A stretch of DNA of 64,000 nucleotides from Leptospira fletcheri. GTDB taxonomy: Bacteria; Spirochaetota; Leptospiria; Leptospirales; Leptospiraceae. The stretch's first letter is position 1, and each line of letters begins with the position of its first letter. The translations under genes and the position numbers were made by a program. Where the stretch lies: positions 1 to 64,000 of the forward strand of contig NZ_RQET01000003.1 of the NCBI RefSeq assembly GCF_004769195.1, given 5' to 3'. This document shows, piece after piece, positions 7,899 to 17,497 of the stretch. The notes beneath the pieces are model-generated. The model did no database searches. It was not told the origin of the DNA and saw nothing but the letters and a program-made list of their open reading frames with translations.

Positions 7899-9290
7899 AT
7901 GGTTTTAGATCCACGATCCACGGTTTTCCAACACCCCGATCTGATGGTTTCCGTCTCCGGAATCCGGGGAATTATTCCTACAGGGTTCAGTTCCGACGTC
8001 ATTTATGACGCTCTGCGCGCGTTCGGTTCCTGGCTCCGCGGAAACACCGTGGTCATCGGCCGGGATTCCCGTCCAAGCGGCCAGTTTCTGGAAAACATCG
8101 CCATCGGAGTCATGCAAGGATTGGGCAAAAACGTGATCCTATTGGGCGTGGTCCCGACTCCTACCGTTAAGGCGGTTGTAAACCAGACCGGTGCGGCAGG
8201 TGGGATCATGATTTCCGCTTCTCACAATCCTATCATATGGAACGCGTTTAAATTCATTGGTCCAGGCGGGTTTTTTACGGGAGCCAAGGACCTGGAAGAG
8301 ATCTTGGAGATCGTAAAGAACCAGAGCTATAAGCCTTTTCAGTTCAAACCCGGTTCGAAATTGGAGTCGGGAAGGGATAGGATCCAAGCTCATATCGATG
8401 CGGTTCTTTCCAGGGTGAACGTCTCCGCGATTAAAAAAAGGAAATTCTCCGTATTTTTGGATGCGGTCAACGGGGGAGGAAGCTTCGTTTTACCCGAATT
8501 GTTAAAACAATTGGGTTGCAAGGTGATCCCGCTTCATTGTTCCCCCGACGGAACATTTCCGCGTCCTCCGGAACCGACGCCGGATGCTTTGCGCCAATCT
8601 TCCCGAGCGATGAAGCAATCGGGAGCTACGGTGGGGTTCGCTTTGGATCCCGATGCGGATCGTTTGGTTCTGCTCACTCCGAAAAAGGGGGCGATTTCCG
8701 AGGAATATACGCTTCCTTTCAGCTTTCTTTCTTACCTCCAAACGAATCGACCGCCCAAAAAAGCCTCTCTAACCGTGAACCTGTCCACTAGCTTTATTAA
8801 CGAATGGGTAGCATCCTCCGCCGGAATTCCAACTTACCGTTCCAAGGTGGGGGAAGCGAACGTTGTGTCCGAAATGATACAGCGTAAATCCGTTTTCGGA
8901 GGAGAAGGGAACGGCGGAGTCATCGATCCGATGATTCCTTCCTTCGGTCGGGATTCCCTTTCCGGGGTGGCGCATGTATTGAATCTGCTTGCCCTAAAGG
9001 GAGAAGGCATCGATTCTGTACTGAACGGTCTTCCCGCCGTATTTATGCGTAAAATCGCATATAAAATCGGCGGTAAAAAAACGGAGGAGATCTATTCGCA
9101 ATTCCGAAGCACGTTTCCCGAACATGGGGAAGATGTCCGCGACGGTCTGCGTCTAGCTAGTGAGGACTCTTGGATTCATATTCGTCCCTCGAATACGGAG
9201 CCGATTCTAAGAGTGATCGCCGAAGCAAGGACTAAAAAAGATCTCTCCGCTTTGATGGATATTGCGGGAAAGATCATGGAGAATTCATAG
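7899..9290 (+). CDS. glmM: phosphoglucosamine mutase / phosphohexomutase (GlmM-like)
   Basis: This alpha-D-phosphohexomutase of 463 residues has all four active-site loops: the phosphoserine loop ISASHNP near residue 106, the metal loop DPDADR near 250, the sugar-specificity loop GGEGNGG near 333 and the phosphate-binding SNTEPILRV near 430. It interconverts sugar 6- and 1-phosphates. Position directly before glmS (2-base gap) and a GlmU-type gene argues for glucosamine-6-phosphate as substrate, although phosphomannomutase activity is not excluded by sequence. The N-terminus includes SVSGIRGIIPTG. The ATG at 7899 has a weak ribosome site; the internal ATG at 7944 is an alternative start. Confidence 0.85.
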   Translation: MVLDPRSTVFQHPDLMVSVSGIRGIIPTGFSSDVIYDALRAFGSWLRGNTVVIGRDSRPSGQFLENIAIGVMQGLGKNVILLGVVPTPTVKAVVNQTGAAGGIMISASHNPIIWNAFKFIGPGGFFTGAKDLEEILEIVKNQSYKPFQFKPGSKLESGRDRIQAHIDAVLSRVNVSAIKKRKFSVFLDAVNGGGSFVLPELLKQLGCKVIPLHCSPDGTFPRPPEPTPDALRQSSRAMKQSGATVGFALDPDADRLVLLTPKKGAISEEYTLPFSFLSYLQTNRPPKKASLTVNLSTSFINEWVASSAGIPTYRSKVGEANVVSEMIQRKSVFGGEGNGGVIDPMIPSFGRDSLSGVAHVLNLLALKGEGIDSVLNGLPAVFMRKIAYKIGGKKTEEIYSQFRSTFPEHGEDVRDGLRLASEDSWIHIRPSNTEPILRVIAEARTKKDLSALMDIAGKIMENS

Positions 9291-9292
9291 AT

Positions 9293-11125
9293 ATGTGTGG
9301 AATCGTAGGATACGCCGGTGATAAAAACGTGGAGTCCGTGTTAATCGTAGGACTCATCAGCTTGGAATACCGGGGGTACGATTCCGCAGGAATAGCGGTA
9401 CTGGATAAGGGTGAAATCCAGGTCCGGAAGCAAAAGGGGAAAATCAAGGATTTGGAAGGTTTCCTGAAGGAGCATCCGGTCCGCGGTACTGTCGGGATCG
9501 GCCATACCCGTTGGGCCACTCATGGTGAACCGAGCCAAATCAACGCCCACCCTCATACCGATTCTAAAGCTACCGTCGCAGTCGTGCACAACGGAATCAT
9601 AGAAAACTATGCCGAACTGAAGCAGGAACTGAAACAACAGGGCCACGTCTTCCACAGCATGACGGACACGGAAGTGATTCCCAATCTTTTAGCGGAAAGT
9701 CGCAAAGGGGGAAAATCCAATCGAGAAGCGTTTTTAAGCCTGTTCAAGAAAGTACACGGGAAATGGGCCATCTCTGCGGTTTTCGATAACGAGCCGGATC
9801 GGGTCTATTTTGCACAAGACGGAGCGCCTTTGTTGTTAGGTCGTGGAAAAGACGAATTCTATCTAGCTTCGGACGTTTCGCCGCTGACCCGGAACTGCCA
9901 TGAAGTGTATTATATCAATTCGGAAGAATGGGGATATTTTACAAAAAATGAATGTAAGGTGTTCGGTTTCGACGGATCCGAAAAACAGATCGAGTTTAAA
10001 AAGCAGGAAGTCAAATTCGAGGACGTGGACAAAGGCGGATATTCGCATTTCATGATCAAGGAGATCCATGAACAGCCGGGAATTTTTCGTAGAATCATCC
10101 AATCCAGAATCACGGAATCGGGAGATATCCAATTTCCCGAAACCGGAATCTCCAGGGACGTGCTTTCGAGAGTGAATCGGATCATCATTCAGGCAGCGGG
10201 TACCAGCTATTATGCGGGGATGCTCGGAAAGCATTACCTCGAAAATTTCGCGAAGATCCAAACGGACACCGAAACCTCCTCCGAATTTCGATATAGAAAT
10301 CCCGTCGTCGAAGGAGATACCTTGATCATAGGAGTCTCGCAATCCGGGGAAACAGCGGATACCTTAGCCTCCATCCTGGAAGCGAAGGCGAAGTTCATCA
10401 AAGTGGTTTCTTTGGTGAACAACGTGAATTCCACCATTGCAAGGGAATCGGATTCGTATATCCGAACGGACGCCGGACCCGAGATCGGCGTGGCAAGCAC
10501 CAAGGCGTTTACCGCACAGGTGATTAATTTGCTTCTATTCTCATTGTACGTAGCCAGGTTGAAATGGATCATTTCCGACGAAGAGTTGCGCATCCTACTG
10601 GACGAGATCCGCATGCTCCCAGCAAAGATGGAACGTATCCTAGCACAGGCCCCTCTTTTGGAAACCTGGGCAGCGGATTTTACGAAAACGAAGGATTTCG
10701 TATTCCTAGGAAGAACATACAATCATCCTGTCGCTCTGGAAGGCGCGTTGAAATTGAAAGAGGTTTCCTACATTCACGCGTCCGGATACGCGGGAGGGGA
10801 ATTCAAGCACGGCCCGATCGCATTGATTACGAACGAGGTTCCCGTAGTTTGTCTTGCAACCAAATCCGAAATCTATTCCAAGATGCTTTCCAATATCCAG
10901 GAAATCAAGGCTCGGAACGGAATCATCATTTCAATCGTAACGGAAGGGGATAAGGAGGCAAAGGAGCTCTCCGATTATTGCTTCGAGGTTCCGGATTGCC
11001 CCGAAGTTTTAAGTCCTATTTTGAACGTTCTTCCTCTCCAGTTATTGGCTTATTATTCTGCCGTAGCGAGAGGTTGTCCTCCGGACCAACCGAGAAACCT
11101 GGCCAAATCCGTCACAGTGGAGTAG
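9293..11125 (+). CDS. glmS: glutamine--fructose-6-phosphate aminotransferase (isomerizing)
   Basis: This is full-length GlmS (610 residues). It starts MCGIVGYAG, where Cys2 becomes the N-terminal nucleophile of the glutaminase domain. GHTRWATHG, HNGIIENY and TDTEVIPNL complete that site. Two SIS sugar-isomerase domains follow (GTSYYAG, SQSGETADT, ASTKAFTAQ near the middle; LGRTYNHPVALEGALKLKE and EFKHGPIALI later), ending at the conserved LAKSVTVE. It makes glucosamine-6-phosphate, the first step towards UDP-GlcNAc for peptidoglycan and lipid A. It sits between the phosphohexomutase (2-base gap) and the GlmU-type gene (3-base gap), so the three are almost certainly one operon. No glmS ribozyme-like leader is visible. 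Confidence 0.98.
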   Translation: MCGIVGYAGDKNVESVLIVGLISLEYRGYDSAGIAVLDKGEIQVRKQKGKIKDLEGFLKEHPVRGTVGIGHTRWATHGEPSQINAHPHTDSKATVAVVHNGIIENYAELKQELKQQGHVFHSMTDTEVIPNLLAESRKGGKSNREAFLSLFKKVHGKWAISAVFDNEPDRVYFAQDGAPLLLGRGKDEFYLASDVSPLTRNCHEVYYINSEEWGYFTKNECKVFGFDGSEKQIEFKKQEVKFEDVDKGGYSHFMIKEIHEQPGIFRRIIQSRITESGDIQFPETGISRDVLSRVNRIIIQAAGTSYYAGMLGKHYLENFAKIQTDTETSSEFRYRNPVVEGDTLIIGVSQSGETADTLASILEAKAKFIKVVSLVNNVNSTIARESDSYIRTDAGPEIGVASTKAFTAQVINLLLFSLYVARLKWIISDEELRILLDEIRMLPAKMERILAQAPLLETWAADFTKTKDFVFLGRTYNHPVALEGALKLKEVSYIHASGYAGGEFKHGPIALITNEVPVVCLATKSEIYSKMLSNIQEIKARNGIIISIVTEGDKEAKELSDYCFEVPDCPEVLSPILNVLPLQLLAYYSAVARGCPPDQPRNLAKSVTVE

Positions 11126-11128
11126 TCG

Positions 11129-12172
11129 GTGTCAAGGGTCCAAAGAATTCTAATCGACGAAAGGGAGATCCTTCCCGGTTTAAAGGCCCTGACTAGAGTC
11201 AGGTCTTTTAGCGAAATTCGCGATGGAATTCTAACCCCGCTGGAACGCTTGCGGGCCCAATACCCGGACGCCAAGATCTTTTACAAGCATTCGATTCCCG
11301 AATTCGAACGGTCCTTTTTGGAGAGGAACCCGAAGGTCCTGATCCATGAGGGACAGGATGTGGACTTGATCCTCTCTCCCGAAGAATTTCTCCCTTGGAA
11401 GTTGATCGAAGGTACCGGCCGTTCGATCGAGCAGGATATCGATCTGAACAAGGAACTCCGGAAGTGGATCAAAAAGTTAAAGGTGAAGTCCGGAGATTTT
11501 CAGATCGTCGGCAAATCCAAACACTTGCATGTCCATCCGTCCGCGAGCATCTTTCCGGGAGTGGTCATCGACGTAACCTCCGGTCCCGTGATCGTGGACA
11601 AGGACGTTAAGATCACCTCGTTTACTTTTTTGGAAGGTCCCTTGTACATCGGCCCGGGTGCCAGGATAGATAACGCCAGGATTACCGGCGGAACCACGAT
11701 CGGGCAGGGGTGCCGAATAGGCGGAGAAGTCGGAGAAAGTATCGTTTTAGATTATTCTAATAAACACCACGAAGGATTTCTGGGACATTCCCTCATCGGT
11801 AGTTGGGTCAATATAGGCGCGTTGGCTACCACTTCGGATTTGAAGAACAATTACGGAGTGGTAAAAATTCTGGAAGAAGGCGTCGAATGCAATACAGGAT
11901 CGATCAAGTTCGGTTCCATCATCGGGGATTTTTCGAAAATCGGAATCGGAGTGATGTTGAACACCGGTGCAGTGGTCGATTTCGGATGTAACGTAGTTTC
12001 CTCCAGAATCGGAGGTTATATTCCGCCTTTTTCCTGGGTCAACGGTGAGCCTTATATTCTGGACCATTTTCTCCGCGATTCCAGAAAGATCATGGCAAGA
12101 CGTAACCGTGAACTATCCTCTTCCGAGGCCGAATTGATTCGTGTGCTTTACGAAACGAAAGTGCGTAAATGA
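11129..12172 (+). CDS. alternative GlmU-type bifunctional UDP-GlcNAc enzyme (left-handed beta-helix)
   Basis: This 347-residue protein resembles the alternative GlmU family known from Bacteroidetes and spirochaetes rather than classical GlmU. The N-terminal 100 residues (ILIDEREILPGLKALTRVRSF) stand in for the uridylyltransferase domain but lack the classical GxGxRM signature. From about residue 130 a left-handed beta-helix of hexapeptide repeats runs to the C-terminus (ASIFPGVVIDVTSGPVIVD, IGPGARIDNARITGGTTIG, GNTG-like NTGSIKFGS). It carries HHEGFLGHS and NIGALATTSDLKNNYG, typical of the acetyltransferase half. It starts at GTG 11129 with GGAG just upstream, and with GlmM and GlmS would complete UDP-GlcNAc synthesis from fructose-6-phosphate. 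Confidence 0.82.
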   Translation: MSRVQRILIDEREILPGLKALTRVRSFSEIRDGILTPLERLRAQYPDAKIFYKHSIPEFERSFLERNPKVLIHEGQDVDLILSPEEFLPWKLIEGTGRSIEQDIDLNKELRKWIKKLKVKSGDFQIVGKSKHLHVHPSASIFPGVVIDVTSGPVIVDKDVKITSFTFLEGPLYIGPGARIDNARITGGTTIGQGCRIGGEVGESIVLDYSNKHHEGFLGHSLIGSWVNIGALATTSDLKNNYGVVKILEEGVECNTGSIKFGSIIGDFSKIGIGVMLNTGAVVDFGCNVVSSRIGGYIPPFSWVNGEPYILDHFLRDSRKIMARRNRELSSSEAELIRVLYETKVRK

Positions 12173-12192
12173 GTTCTTCCTAGGAGGGAACG

Positions 12193-13794
12193 ATGGAAGT
12201 AATAGAATCCCAGATCCGTACGTCTTCGTCCGAATATAAGGAAAATTACGAGGATTTGTCCGCTCGCGTGGATGCCACCCGTCGTCTTTTGGAAAAAGTG
12301 AGAAAAGGCGGGGGGGACAAAGCGATCCAGCGCCATAAAAGCAGGGGAAAATTGACCGCTCGAGAAAGGGTGGAAGGTTTACTGGATCCCGGCACTCCCT
12401 TCTTGGAATTTTCTCCTCTTGCCGCAGAGCAGGTTTATGCGGATGAGGTTCCCGCCGCAGGCATACTCACCGGAATCGGAAGAATCGCCGGAGCTCCCTG
12501 CGTGATCGTGGCGAATGACGCCACCGTAAAGGGCGGAACCTATTATCCTCTCACCGTAAAAAAGCACATTCGAGCCCAGGAAATCGCGAGAGAAAACCGA
12601 CTTCCTTGTATTTATCTCGTGGATTCCGGCGGGGCATTTTTGCCCATGCAAGACGAGGTGTTTCCGGATAAGGAACATTTCGGAAGAATCTTTTTCAACC
12701 AGGCAAATCTTTCCCGCGCGGGAATTCCCCAGATTTCGATCGTAATGGGGAGTTGTACCGCAGGTGGAGCGTACATCCCGGCCATGTCGGATGAGTCGGT
12801 GATCGTTCGTGGAAACGGTACGATCTTTCTAGGAGGTCCCCCTCTCGTAAGGGCGGCTACGGGGGAAATCGTGACCCCGGAAGAGTTGGGAGGGGCGGAC
12901 GTTCATTGTAGGATTTCCGGAGTGACCGACCATTTGGCGGAAAACGACGAGCACGCCCTGGAAATCGCAAGGCATATCGTGTCCACTTTAGGAGGCTCTG
13001 CGAGAACGGAATCCGTTTCCTACGAAGAACCTTTGTATCCTGCGGAAGAGATCTACGGAATTATACAGAAGGATATCCGCAAGCCCTACGACGTTCGGGA
13101 AGTGATCGCACGTATTGTGGACGGCTCACGCTTTCAGGAATTTAAAAAGAATTACGGTACGACCATCGTGACGGGTTTCGCGAATATCTACGGAAAATTA
13201 ACCGGAATCGTAGCGAATAACGGAGTATTGTTTTCCGAAAGTTCCTTAAAGGCGGCTCATTTTATAGAACTGTGCAATCAGAGAGAAGTCCCGCTGATTT
13301 TTCTACAGAATATCACCGGGTTTATGGTCGGAAAAAAATACGAAAATTCCGGCATTGCAAAGGATGGGGCAAAGATGGTCAACGCGGTCTCCACTTCCGT
13401 GGTTCCGAAATATACCGTAGTGATCGGAGGCTCCTACGGGGCCGGAAACTACGGAATGTGCGGAAGAGCTTTCGACCCTAGATTTTTATGGATGTGGCCG
13501 AATGCGCGGATTTCCGTGATGGGGGGCGAACAGGCTTCGAATGTTCTTCTTACCGTAAAACTAGACCAGCTCGAAAAAGAAGGAAAGACCATGTCTGTAG
13601 AGGAGCGGGAGATTTTTCGGAAACCGATTCTGGAAGATTATGAAAATCGCTCCTCCTACCTCTATTCGACAGCGAGGCTCTGGGATGACGGAGTTTTAGA
13701 TCCGGCTCGCACTCGGGAAACTTTAGGTCTGGCCCTCCATTCGGATTTTTCCCCTAAGGGGCAAAAACCTTCTTACGCAATTTTCAGGATGTAG
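12193..13794 (+). CDS. acyl-CoA carboxylase carboxyltransferase (beta) subunit, methylcrotonyl/propionyl type
   Basis: This 533-residue biotin-dependent carboxyltransferase has both crotonase-like halves. The N-terminal half includes [57 protein letters not shown] and [16 protein letters not shown]. The C-terminal half includes [56 protein letters not shown] and a DDGVLDP-type end. The [12 protein letters not shown] and [14 protein letters not shown] elements point to a methylcrotonyl-CoA-type beta subunit, but substrate is not certain. TAGGAGG lies 6 bases before the ATG. No biotin-carboxylase alpha subunit is adjacent, so its partner must be encoded elsewhere. It follows the UDP-GlcNAc genes with a 20-base gap. 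Confidence 0.92.
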   Translation: MEVIESQIRTSSSEYKENYEDLSARVDATRRLLEKVRKGGGDKAIQRHKSRGKLTARERVEGLLDPGTPFLEFSPLAAEQVYADEVPAAGILTGIGRIAGAPCVIVANDATVKGGTYYPLTVKKHIRAQEIARENRLPCIYLVDSGGAFLPMQDEVFPDKEHFGRIFFNQANLSRAGIPQISIVMGSCTAGGAYIPAMSDESVIVRGNGTIFLGGPPLVRAATGEIVTPEELGGADVHCRISGVTDHLAENDEHALEIARHIVSTLGGSARTESVSYEEPLYPAEEIYGIIQKDIRKPYDVREVIARIVDGSRFQEFKKNYGTTIVTGFANIYGKLTGIVANNGVLFSESSLKAAHFIELCNQREVPLIFLQNITGFMVGKKYENSGIAKDGAKMVNAVSTSVVPKYTVVIGGSYGAGNYGMCGRAFDPRFLWMWPNARISVMGGEQASNVLLTVKLDQLEKEGKTMSVEEREIFRKPILEDYENRSSYLYSTARLWDDGVLDPARTRETLGLALHSDFSPKGQKPSYAIFRM

Positions 13795-14001
13795 ACCCCT
13801 TTCCCGCTCCCTTTTTTTCTTTTTGGAAGTTTTGCCGAATTTCTCTGCAAGGAAAAGCGGCCAAAATTTTAACATATCCGAAAAATGTGCTTATTATTTA
13901 GGCAAACTGTTATCATAGGTATTGGGGAAGAAAAGGAATCTTTCTTTTTTCTCACATGTCTCTTCTCCTTCCCGCGAAAAAACCGATCCTAGATCAGTTT
14001 T

Positions 14002-14019
14002 CCGCTCTATCCTGAGCGG
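14002..14019. promoter_or_regulatory. candidate enhancer/activator palindrome upstream of amtB
   Basis: A perfect inverted repeat, CCGCTC-TATCCT-GAGCGG, is centred about 75 bases upstream of the transcription start predicted from the sigma-54 element. No T-run follows, so it is not a terminator. Position and symmetry suit a bacterial enhancer-binding protein site; which regulator binds is unknown. The rest of the 308-base gap after the carboxylase gene shows no ORF. Confidence 0.45.
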
Positions 14020-14060
14020 TACCGATAAATTTTACATTTTTTCCATCCTCATTAGCTATT

Positions 14061-14076
14061 AGGTACCATTTTTGCA
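14061..14076 (+). promoter_or_regulatory. sigma-54 (-24/-12) promoter of amtB-glnK
   Basis: The sequence AGGTACCATTTTTGC matches the RpoN consensus TGGCACG-N4-TTGC at the invariant GG (14062-14063) and GC (14074-14075), with the required 12-base spacing, and also at the AC and TTGC positions. The predicted start of transcription is near 14087, which would leave the GGGAGG at 14081-14086 untranscribed. Nitrogen-regulated ammonium transporters are classical sigma-54 targets, and leptospires possess RpoN. Confidence 0.68.
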
Positions 14077-14102
14077 ATAGGGGAGGAAACAAAACGCGCG
14101 AG

Positions 14103-15410
14103 ATGAGATTTGAGAAAATGAAATTGGTAAAGAAAATTCTTCCGTTCCTGATCCTTGCGATCCCCGTATTCGTATGGGGCCAGGAAGCAACCACCCCCGC
14201 ACCGGCTCCTGCGCCCACCTTGGATAAAGGTGATACCGCATGGATGATTGTCGCGTCCGCCTTCGTGTTCTTTATGATTCCAGGCCTGGCCCTTTTTTAC
14301 GGCGGCTTGGTCAGATCTAAGAACGTACTTTCTACGATGATGCACAGCTTTATCGCCATCCTCGTATTGACTTTGCAGTGGACTATCTTCGGATACAGCT
14401 TTGCTTTTTCCGGCGAAAACCCATACTACGGAGACTTCGCATTAGCATTCCTGAACGGGATAAACGAAAACACGTTGGAGCTTACGGTTCCGAAATACGT
14501 TCACTTCCTCTTCCAAGGAATGTTCGCATTGATCACTCCAGCTCTAATTTCCGGAGCGATCGCGGAACGGGTAAAACTTTCCGGATACATCGCTTTTATC
14601 CTACTTTGGGCAACTCTGGTTTACGATCCGGTCGCTCACTGGGTTTGGGCTGGATCCGGTTGGTTATTTAAAATGAGCGCCCTCGATTTTGCCGGAGGAA
14701 CGGTAGTCCACTTGATTTCCGGTATCGCCGGTTTGGCCGCCGCAATCGTCATCGGAAAACGTAAAGGGGAAGGAATCTCCTTGGTCCAACCGAATAACCT
14801 GACGTATACGCTGATCGGAGCCGGATTACTCTGGTTCGGATGGTTCGGATTCAACGCAGGTTCCGGACTGGCTACGAACGGTATTGCGGCTCGTGCATTC
14901 GTCGTAACTTTGGTCGCCCCCGCAGCGGCAGGAGTTGCATGGCTTGTGATCGAATATCTGCATACTAAAAAGGCTACCGCGTTAGGTGCAGCTTCAGGAA
15001 TCGTCGCCGGTCTTGTGGTAATCACTCCCGCTTCCGGTTTTGTCGGTCCGGTTGAGTCCATTTATATGGGATTCATCGTTGCACCGATCTGTTACGGAGC
15101 GATTCTTCTGAAAGGTAAACTGGGTTATGACGATTCTCTTGACGCTTTCGGAATTCACGGTGTAGGGGGAGCGATCGGAGCGATTCTGACCGGTGTATTT
15201 ACTCTTACTTTGGGCGCGGGTGTCGCGAGCAAAGGGGATCAGATCGTTGTTCAATTGATCAGCGTGGCCGCAACCGGTATTTATTCGTTCGTGGTTTCCC
15301 TGGTGCTGGCTTTCGTGATAGAAAAAACGATCGGATTCCGAATTTCCGAAGAGAAGGAAATCGCCGGTCTCGATTCCGAAATTCACGGAGAGAAGGGTTA
15401 TATTTTATAA
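14103..15410 (+). CDS. amtB: ammonium transporter (Amt family)
   Basis: This Amt/MEP channel of 435 residues has an N-terminal signal sequence (LVKKILPFLILAIPVFVWGQ) and then eleven membrane helices. Family motifs: DTAWMIVASAFVFFMIPGLALFYGGLVR at helix 1, the pore-region FFxF-like FGYSFAFS, DPVAHWVW, DFAGGTVVHLISGIAGLAAA with its pore histidine, LLWFGWFGFNAGS and DDSLDAFGIHGVGGAIGAILTG with the second pore histidine. The start may be the ATG at 14103 or at 14118; the latter leaves a more normal leader behind the predicted sigma-54 start site. It is followed by glnK, the classical pairing in which the PII protein plugs the channel when nitrogen is plentiful. Confidence 0.97.
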   Translation: MRFEKMKLVKKILPFLILAIPVFVWGQEATTPAPAPAPTLDKGDTAWMIVASAFVFFMIPGLALFYGGLVRSKNVLSTMMHSFIAILVLTLQWTIFGYSFAFSGENPYYGDFALAFLNGINENTLELTVPKYVHFLFQGMFALITPALISGAIAERVKLSGYIAFILLWATLVYDPVAHWVWAGSGWLFKMSALDFAGGTVVHLISGIAGLAAAIVIGKRKGEGISLVQPNNLTYTLIGAGLLWFGWFGFNAGSGLATNGIAARAFVVTLVAPAAAGVAWLVIEYLHTKKATALGAASGIVAGLVVITPASGFVGPVESIYMGFIVAPICYGAILLKGKLGYDDSLDAFGIHGVGGAIGAILTGVFTLTLGAGVASKGDQIVVQLISVAATGIYSFVVSLVLAFVIEKTIGFRISEEKEIAGLDSEIHGEKGYIL

Positions 15411-15447
15411 TCCCTGAAAATTCGATTTAATAATTAAAGGAGAGCAT

Positions 15448-15792
15448 ATGAAATTAATCGTAGCAATTATCCAGCCTCATAAACTGGAAGAAGTAAAAGC
15501 CGAGCTGACAAAAAACGAAATCTACAGGCTTACCGTCAGCGACGTGCAAGGCTACGGGCAGCAGAAAGGTAAGACGGAAGTCTTCCGCGGTCATGAATAC
15601 CAAGTGAACCTGCTCCGCAAGGTAAGATTGGAAATCGCGGTCAACGACGAGTTCGTCAAACCTACCGTTGATGCGATTCTGAAAGCCGCAAAAACCGGAG
15701 ACGGAAAGATCGGAGACGGAAAGATTCTGATCCTCCCGCTCGAGGATGTGATCCGTATCCGTACCGGAGAAAGAGGAAGCTCCGCTATCTAA
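15448..15792 (+). CDS. glnK: PII nitrogen-regulatory protein (GlnK)
   Basis: This 114-residue PII trimer subunit includes MKLIVAIIQPHKLEEVKAEL, the T-loop GYGQQKGKTEVFRGHEYQV with the modifiable Tyr51, and the nucleotide-binding B-loop TGDGKIGDGKILILPLEDV followed by RIRTGERG. PII proteins sense ATP/ADP and 2-oxoglutarate and block AmtB by inserting the T-loop in the pore. AAAGGAGAG lies just ahead of the ATG, and the gene is 37 bases behind amtB, so both should depend on the upstream sigma-54 promoter. A strong terminator closes the unit. Confidence 0.97.
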   Translation: MKLIVAIIQPHKLEEVKAELTKNEIYRLTVSDVQGYGQQKGKTEVFRGHEYQVNLLRKVRLEIAVNDEFVKPTVDAILKAAKTGDGKIGDGKILILPLEDVIRIRTGERGSSAI

Positions 15793-15830
15793 CGGATTCA
15801 TTCTTCCCCAAAACGAGTCGAACCATCTTA

Positions 15831-15856
15831 GGGGTCGGAATTCCGACCCCTTTTTT
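15831..15856 (+). terminator. Rho-independent terminator after glnK
   Basis: A perfect 10-bp palindrome GGGGTCGGAA/TTCCGACCCC is followed directly by six T residues. It lies 38 bases beyond the glnK stop and just before the end of the convergent prmC gene. Confidence 0.93.
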
Positions 15857-15862
15857 GTGGCT

Positions 15863-16732
15863 TCACTTCGTTAAGCGAAGGAATCTTTCCTTGGAAGAAA
15901 GGTCTTTACGCAGGATAACGTCCGAATAACCGACCTTAAGCGCTGTTTCTCTTAGCCAGCTTGAATAGTCCGGATGTGTTTCTAAATACAAGCGTCCTCC
16001 TTCCTTCAGAAAGGGGAGGGCCTGGCCTAACAGTTTAACGTGAAATTCCTCGAAATCGGAAAGAAAAAGCGCGAGATGGGGTTCGTAATTCAATACGTCG
16101 GGCATGATTTCCGCTTTTTCCTTTTCGGGAATGTAGGGAGGATTCGATACGATACAATCGAAGGATTTGTCTTTAGGAATGGAGGAAAAAAGATCGCTTT
16201 CGAAAAATTCGATCTTACGGTTTCCCCCTAAGATTTCCGAACTATTGCGTTTGGTAACGCTCATCGCTTCCGGAGAAACGTCCGAAAAGTGAAGGGTCCA
16301 ACCTGCTTTCGGTTTGGCCAAACTGATTCCGATGCAACCGCTCCCGGAACAGAGATCCAGGACTTCCTGTGAGTCCTGTCCTTTAGAAGAATCCTCGAGT
16401 ACCCATGCGACTAATTCTTCGGTTTCGGGTCTCGGGATCAGAACGTTCTGATCCACGTAAAATTCGGAATCGAAAAAGGCCTTTTTTCCGATGATGTAAG
16501 CCGTAGGACGGGATTTGGATCGTTCGAGAATCCTTTCTCTGTAGGCGTCCTTTTCTACGAGAGACAAGGGACGTTCAAAATCCACGTAGAGTTTTACTCT
16601 CGGGATTTTCAGAAGATCCGCCAAGAGAAGTTCCGCGTCCAAGCGAGGAGAGGGTATATTCTTTCTTTTGAGAAATTCTTCCGATTTCTTTAAAAGGCTT
16701 AGGACGCTGTCCTCGGAATTCTGCATAATCAT
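15863..16732 (-). CDS. prmC: peptide chain release factor N5-glutamine methyltransferase
   Basis: This HemK/PrmC family enzyme (about 289 residues) methylates the GGQ glutamine of release factors. An N-terminal helical domain ([55 protein letters not shown]) precedes the Rossmann methyltransferase domain, with the SAM loop [14 protein letters not shown] and the catalytic NPPYIP. The open frame continues upstream into the tRNA-Arg gene, so the start is the ATG at 16732 or 16726. The start is 8 bases beyond the tRNA 3' end with no clear Shine-Dalgarno, so it may be read from the same transcript as the tRNA. The usual neighbour prfA is absent here. Confidence 0.94.
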   Translation of the reverse strand: MIMQNSEDSVLSLLKKSEEFLKRKNIPSPRLDAELLLADLLKIPRVKLYVDFERPLSLVEKDAYRERILERSKSRPTAYIIGKKAFFDSEFYVDQNVLIPRPETEELVAWVLEDSSKGQDSQEVLDLCSGSGCIGISLAKPKAGWTLHFSDVSPEAMSVTKRNSSEILGGNRKIEFFESDLFSSIPKDKSFDCIVSNPPYIPEKEKAEIMPDVLNYEPHLALFLSDFEEFHVKLLGQALPFLKEGGRLYLETHPDYSSWLRETALKVGYSDVILRKDLSSKERFLRLTK

Positions 16733-16740
16733 ATGACTGG

Positions 16741-16814
<74 letters not shown>

Positions 16815-16855
16815 GACGATTTTTTCCCCGATCGGGGAATTCTTGCGAGCCGGGT

Positions 16856-17497
16856 CTAACCCGGTTTGCGCTTCTGGGAGACTATTCTCTGGAAGTCGTT
16901 GATATTGTGAATTACGATTTTGTCGGTATAGATCTCTATTTTACCGCTTTTGGCGAACTGGTTGACCACTTTTTGGACTTCGCCCACCGGTTGAGCACAC
17001 CAATCAGCTACATCCTCCACCGAAACGTTGAGAACCACTTCCTTAAAATCGGTATGCGTATGCATTTTTTCGTATAGCATTAGGAATACGTCGGCCACTT
17101 TGCCGGTGATATCATCCAGAAGAAGTATAAGAAGGCGACGCTTGGCATCGTAGATTCTGACGGAGAAGATCGTCAGGATCTTCAACGCCAGAGTCGGGTT
17201 TTTGGTCAGCAGAAGTTCGAAATTGGCTCGGTTAAAGTTCAAAACCTTTACTTCCGAGATCGCAATGGCGGTCGCGCTCCTCGGCTGCTCCTCCAGGATC
17301 GCCATTTCGCCGAAGATATCTCCTTGCTCCAATATATCCAAGGTCTTGATGGAATTGCCGACAGTTTTGGTGATCTTAACCTTGCCCGTTTGAATCAGAT
17401 AAAAATCGTTTCCCGGTTCGTTTTCGCAGAAAATGATTTGGTTCGGTTCGTACGTCTTGCCGAACTTGGAAAACATCGACTCAAGCATTAGATCCAT
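16856..17497 (-). CDS. Crp/Fnr-family transcriptional regulator
   Basis: This 213-residue protein has an N-terminal cyclic-nucleotide-binding beta-roll ([43 protein letters not shown]) and a dimerisation helix near residues 100-130. The C-terminal winged helix is divergent ([34 protein letters not shown]). The phosphate-binding cassette keeps [13 protein letters not shown], so cAMP or another cyclic nucleotide could bind. Its start codon overlaps the stop of the upstream cNMP-TPR gene (TAATG), so the two are coupled. Its targets are not apparent. Confidence 0.9.
   Translation of the reverse strand: MDLMLESMFSKFGKTYEPNQIIFCENEPGNDFYLIQTGKVKITKTVGNSIKTLDILEQGDIFGEMAILEEQPRSATAIAISEVKVLNFNRANFELLLTKNPTLALKILTIFSVRIYDAKRRLLILLLDDITGKVADVFLMLYEKMHTHTDFKEVVLNVSVEDVADWCAQPVGEVQKVVNQFAKSGKIEIYTDKIVIHNINDFQRIVSQKRKPG

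Noticed and set aside
13801..13850. TTGGAAGTTTTGCCG as a second sigma-54 site
   Set aside because: The GG-to-GC spacing is 9 rather than the required 12 bases.
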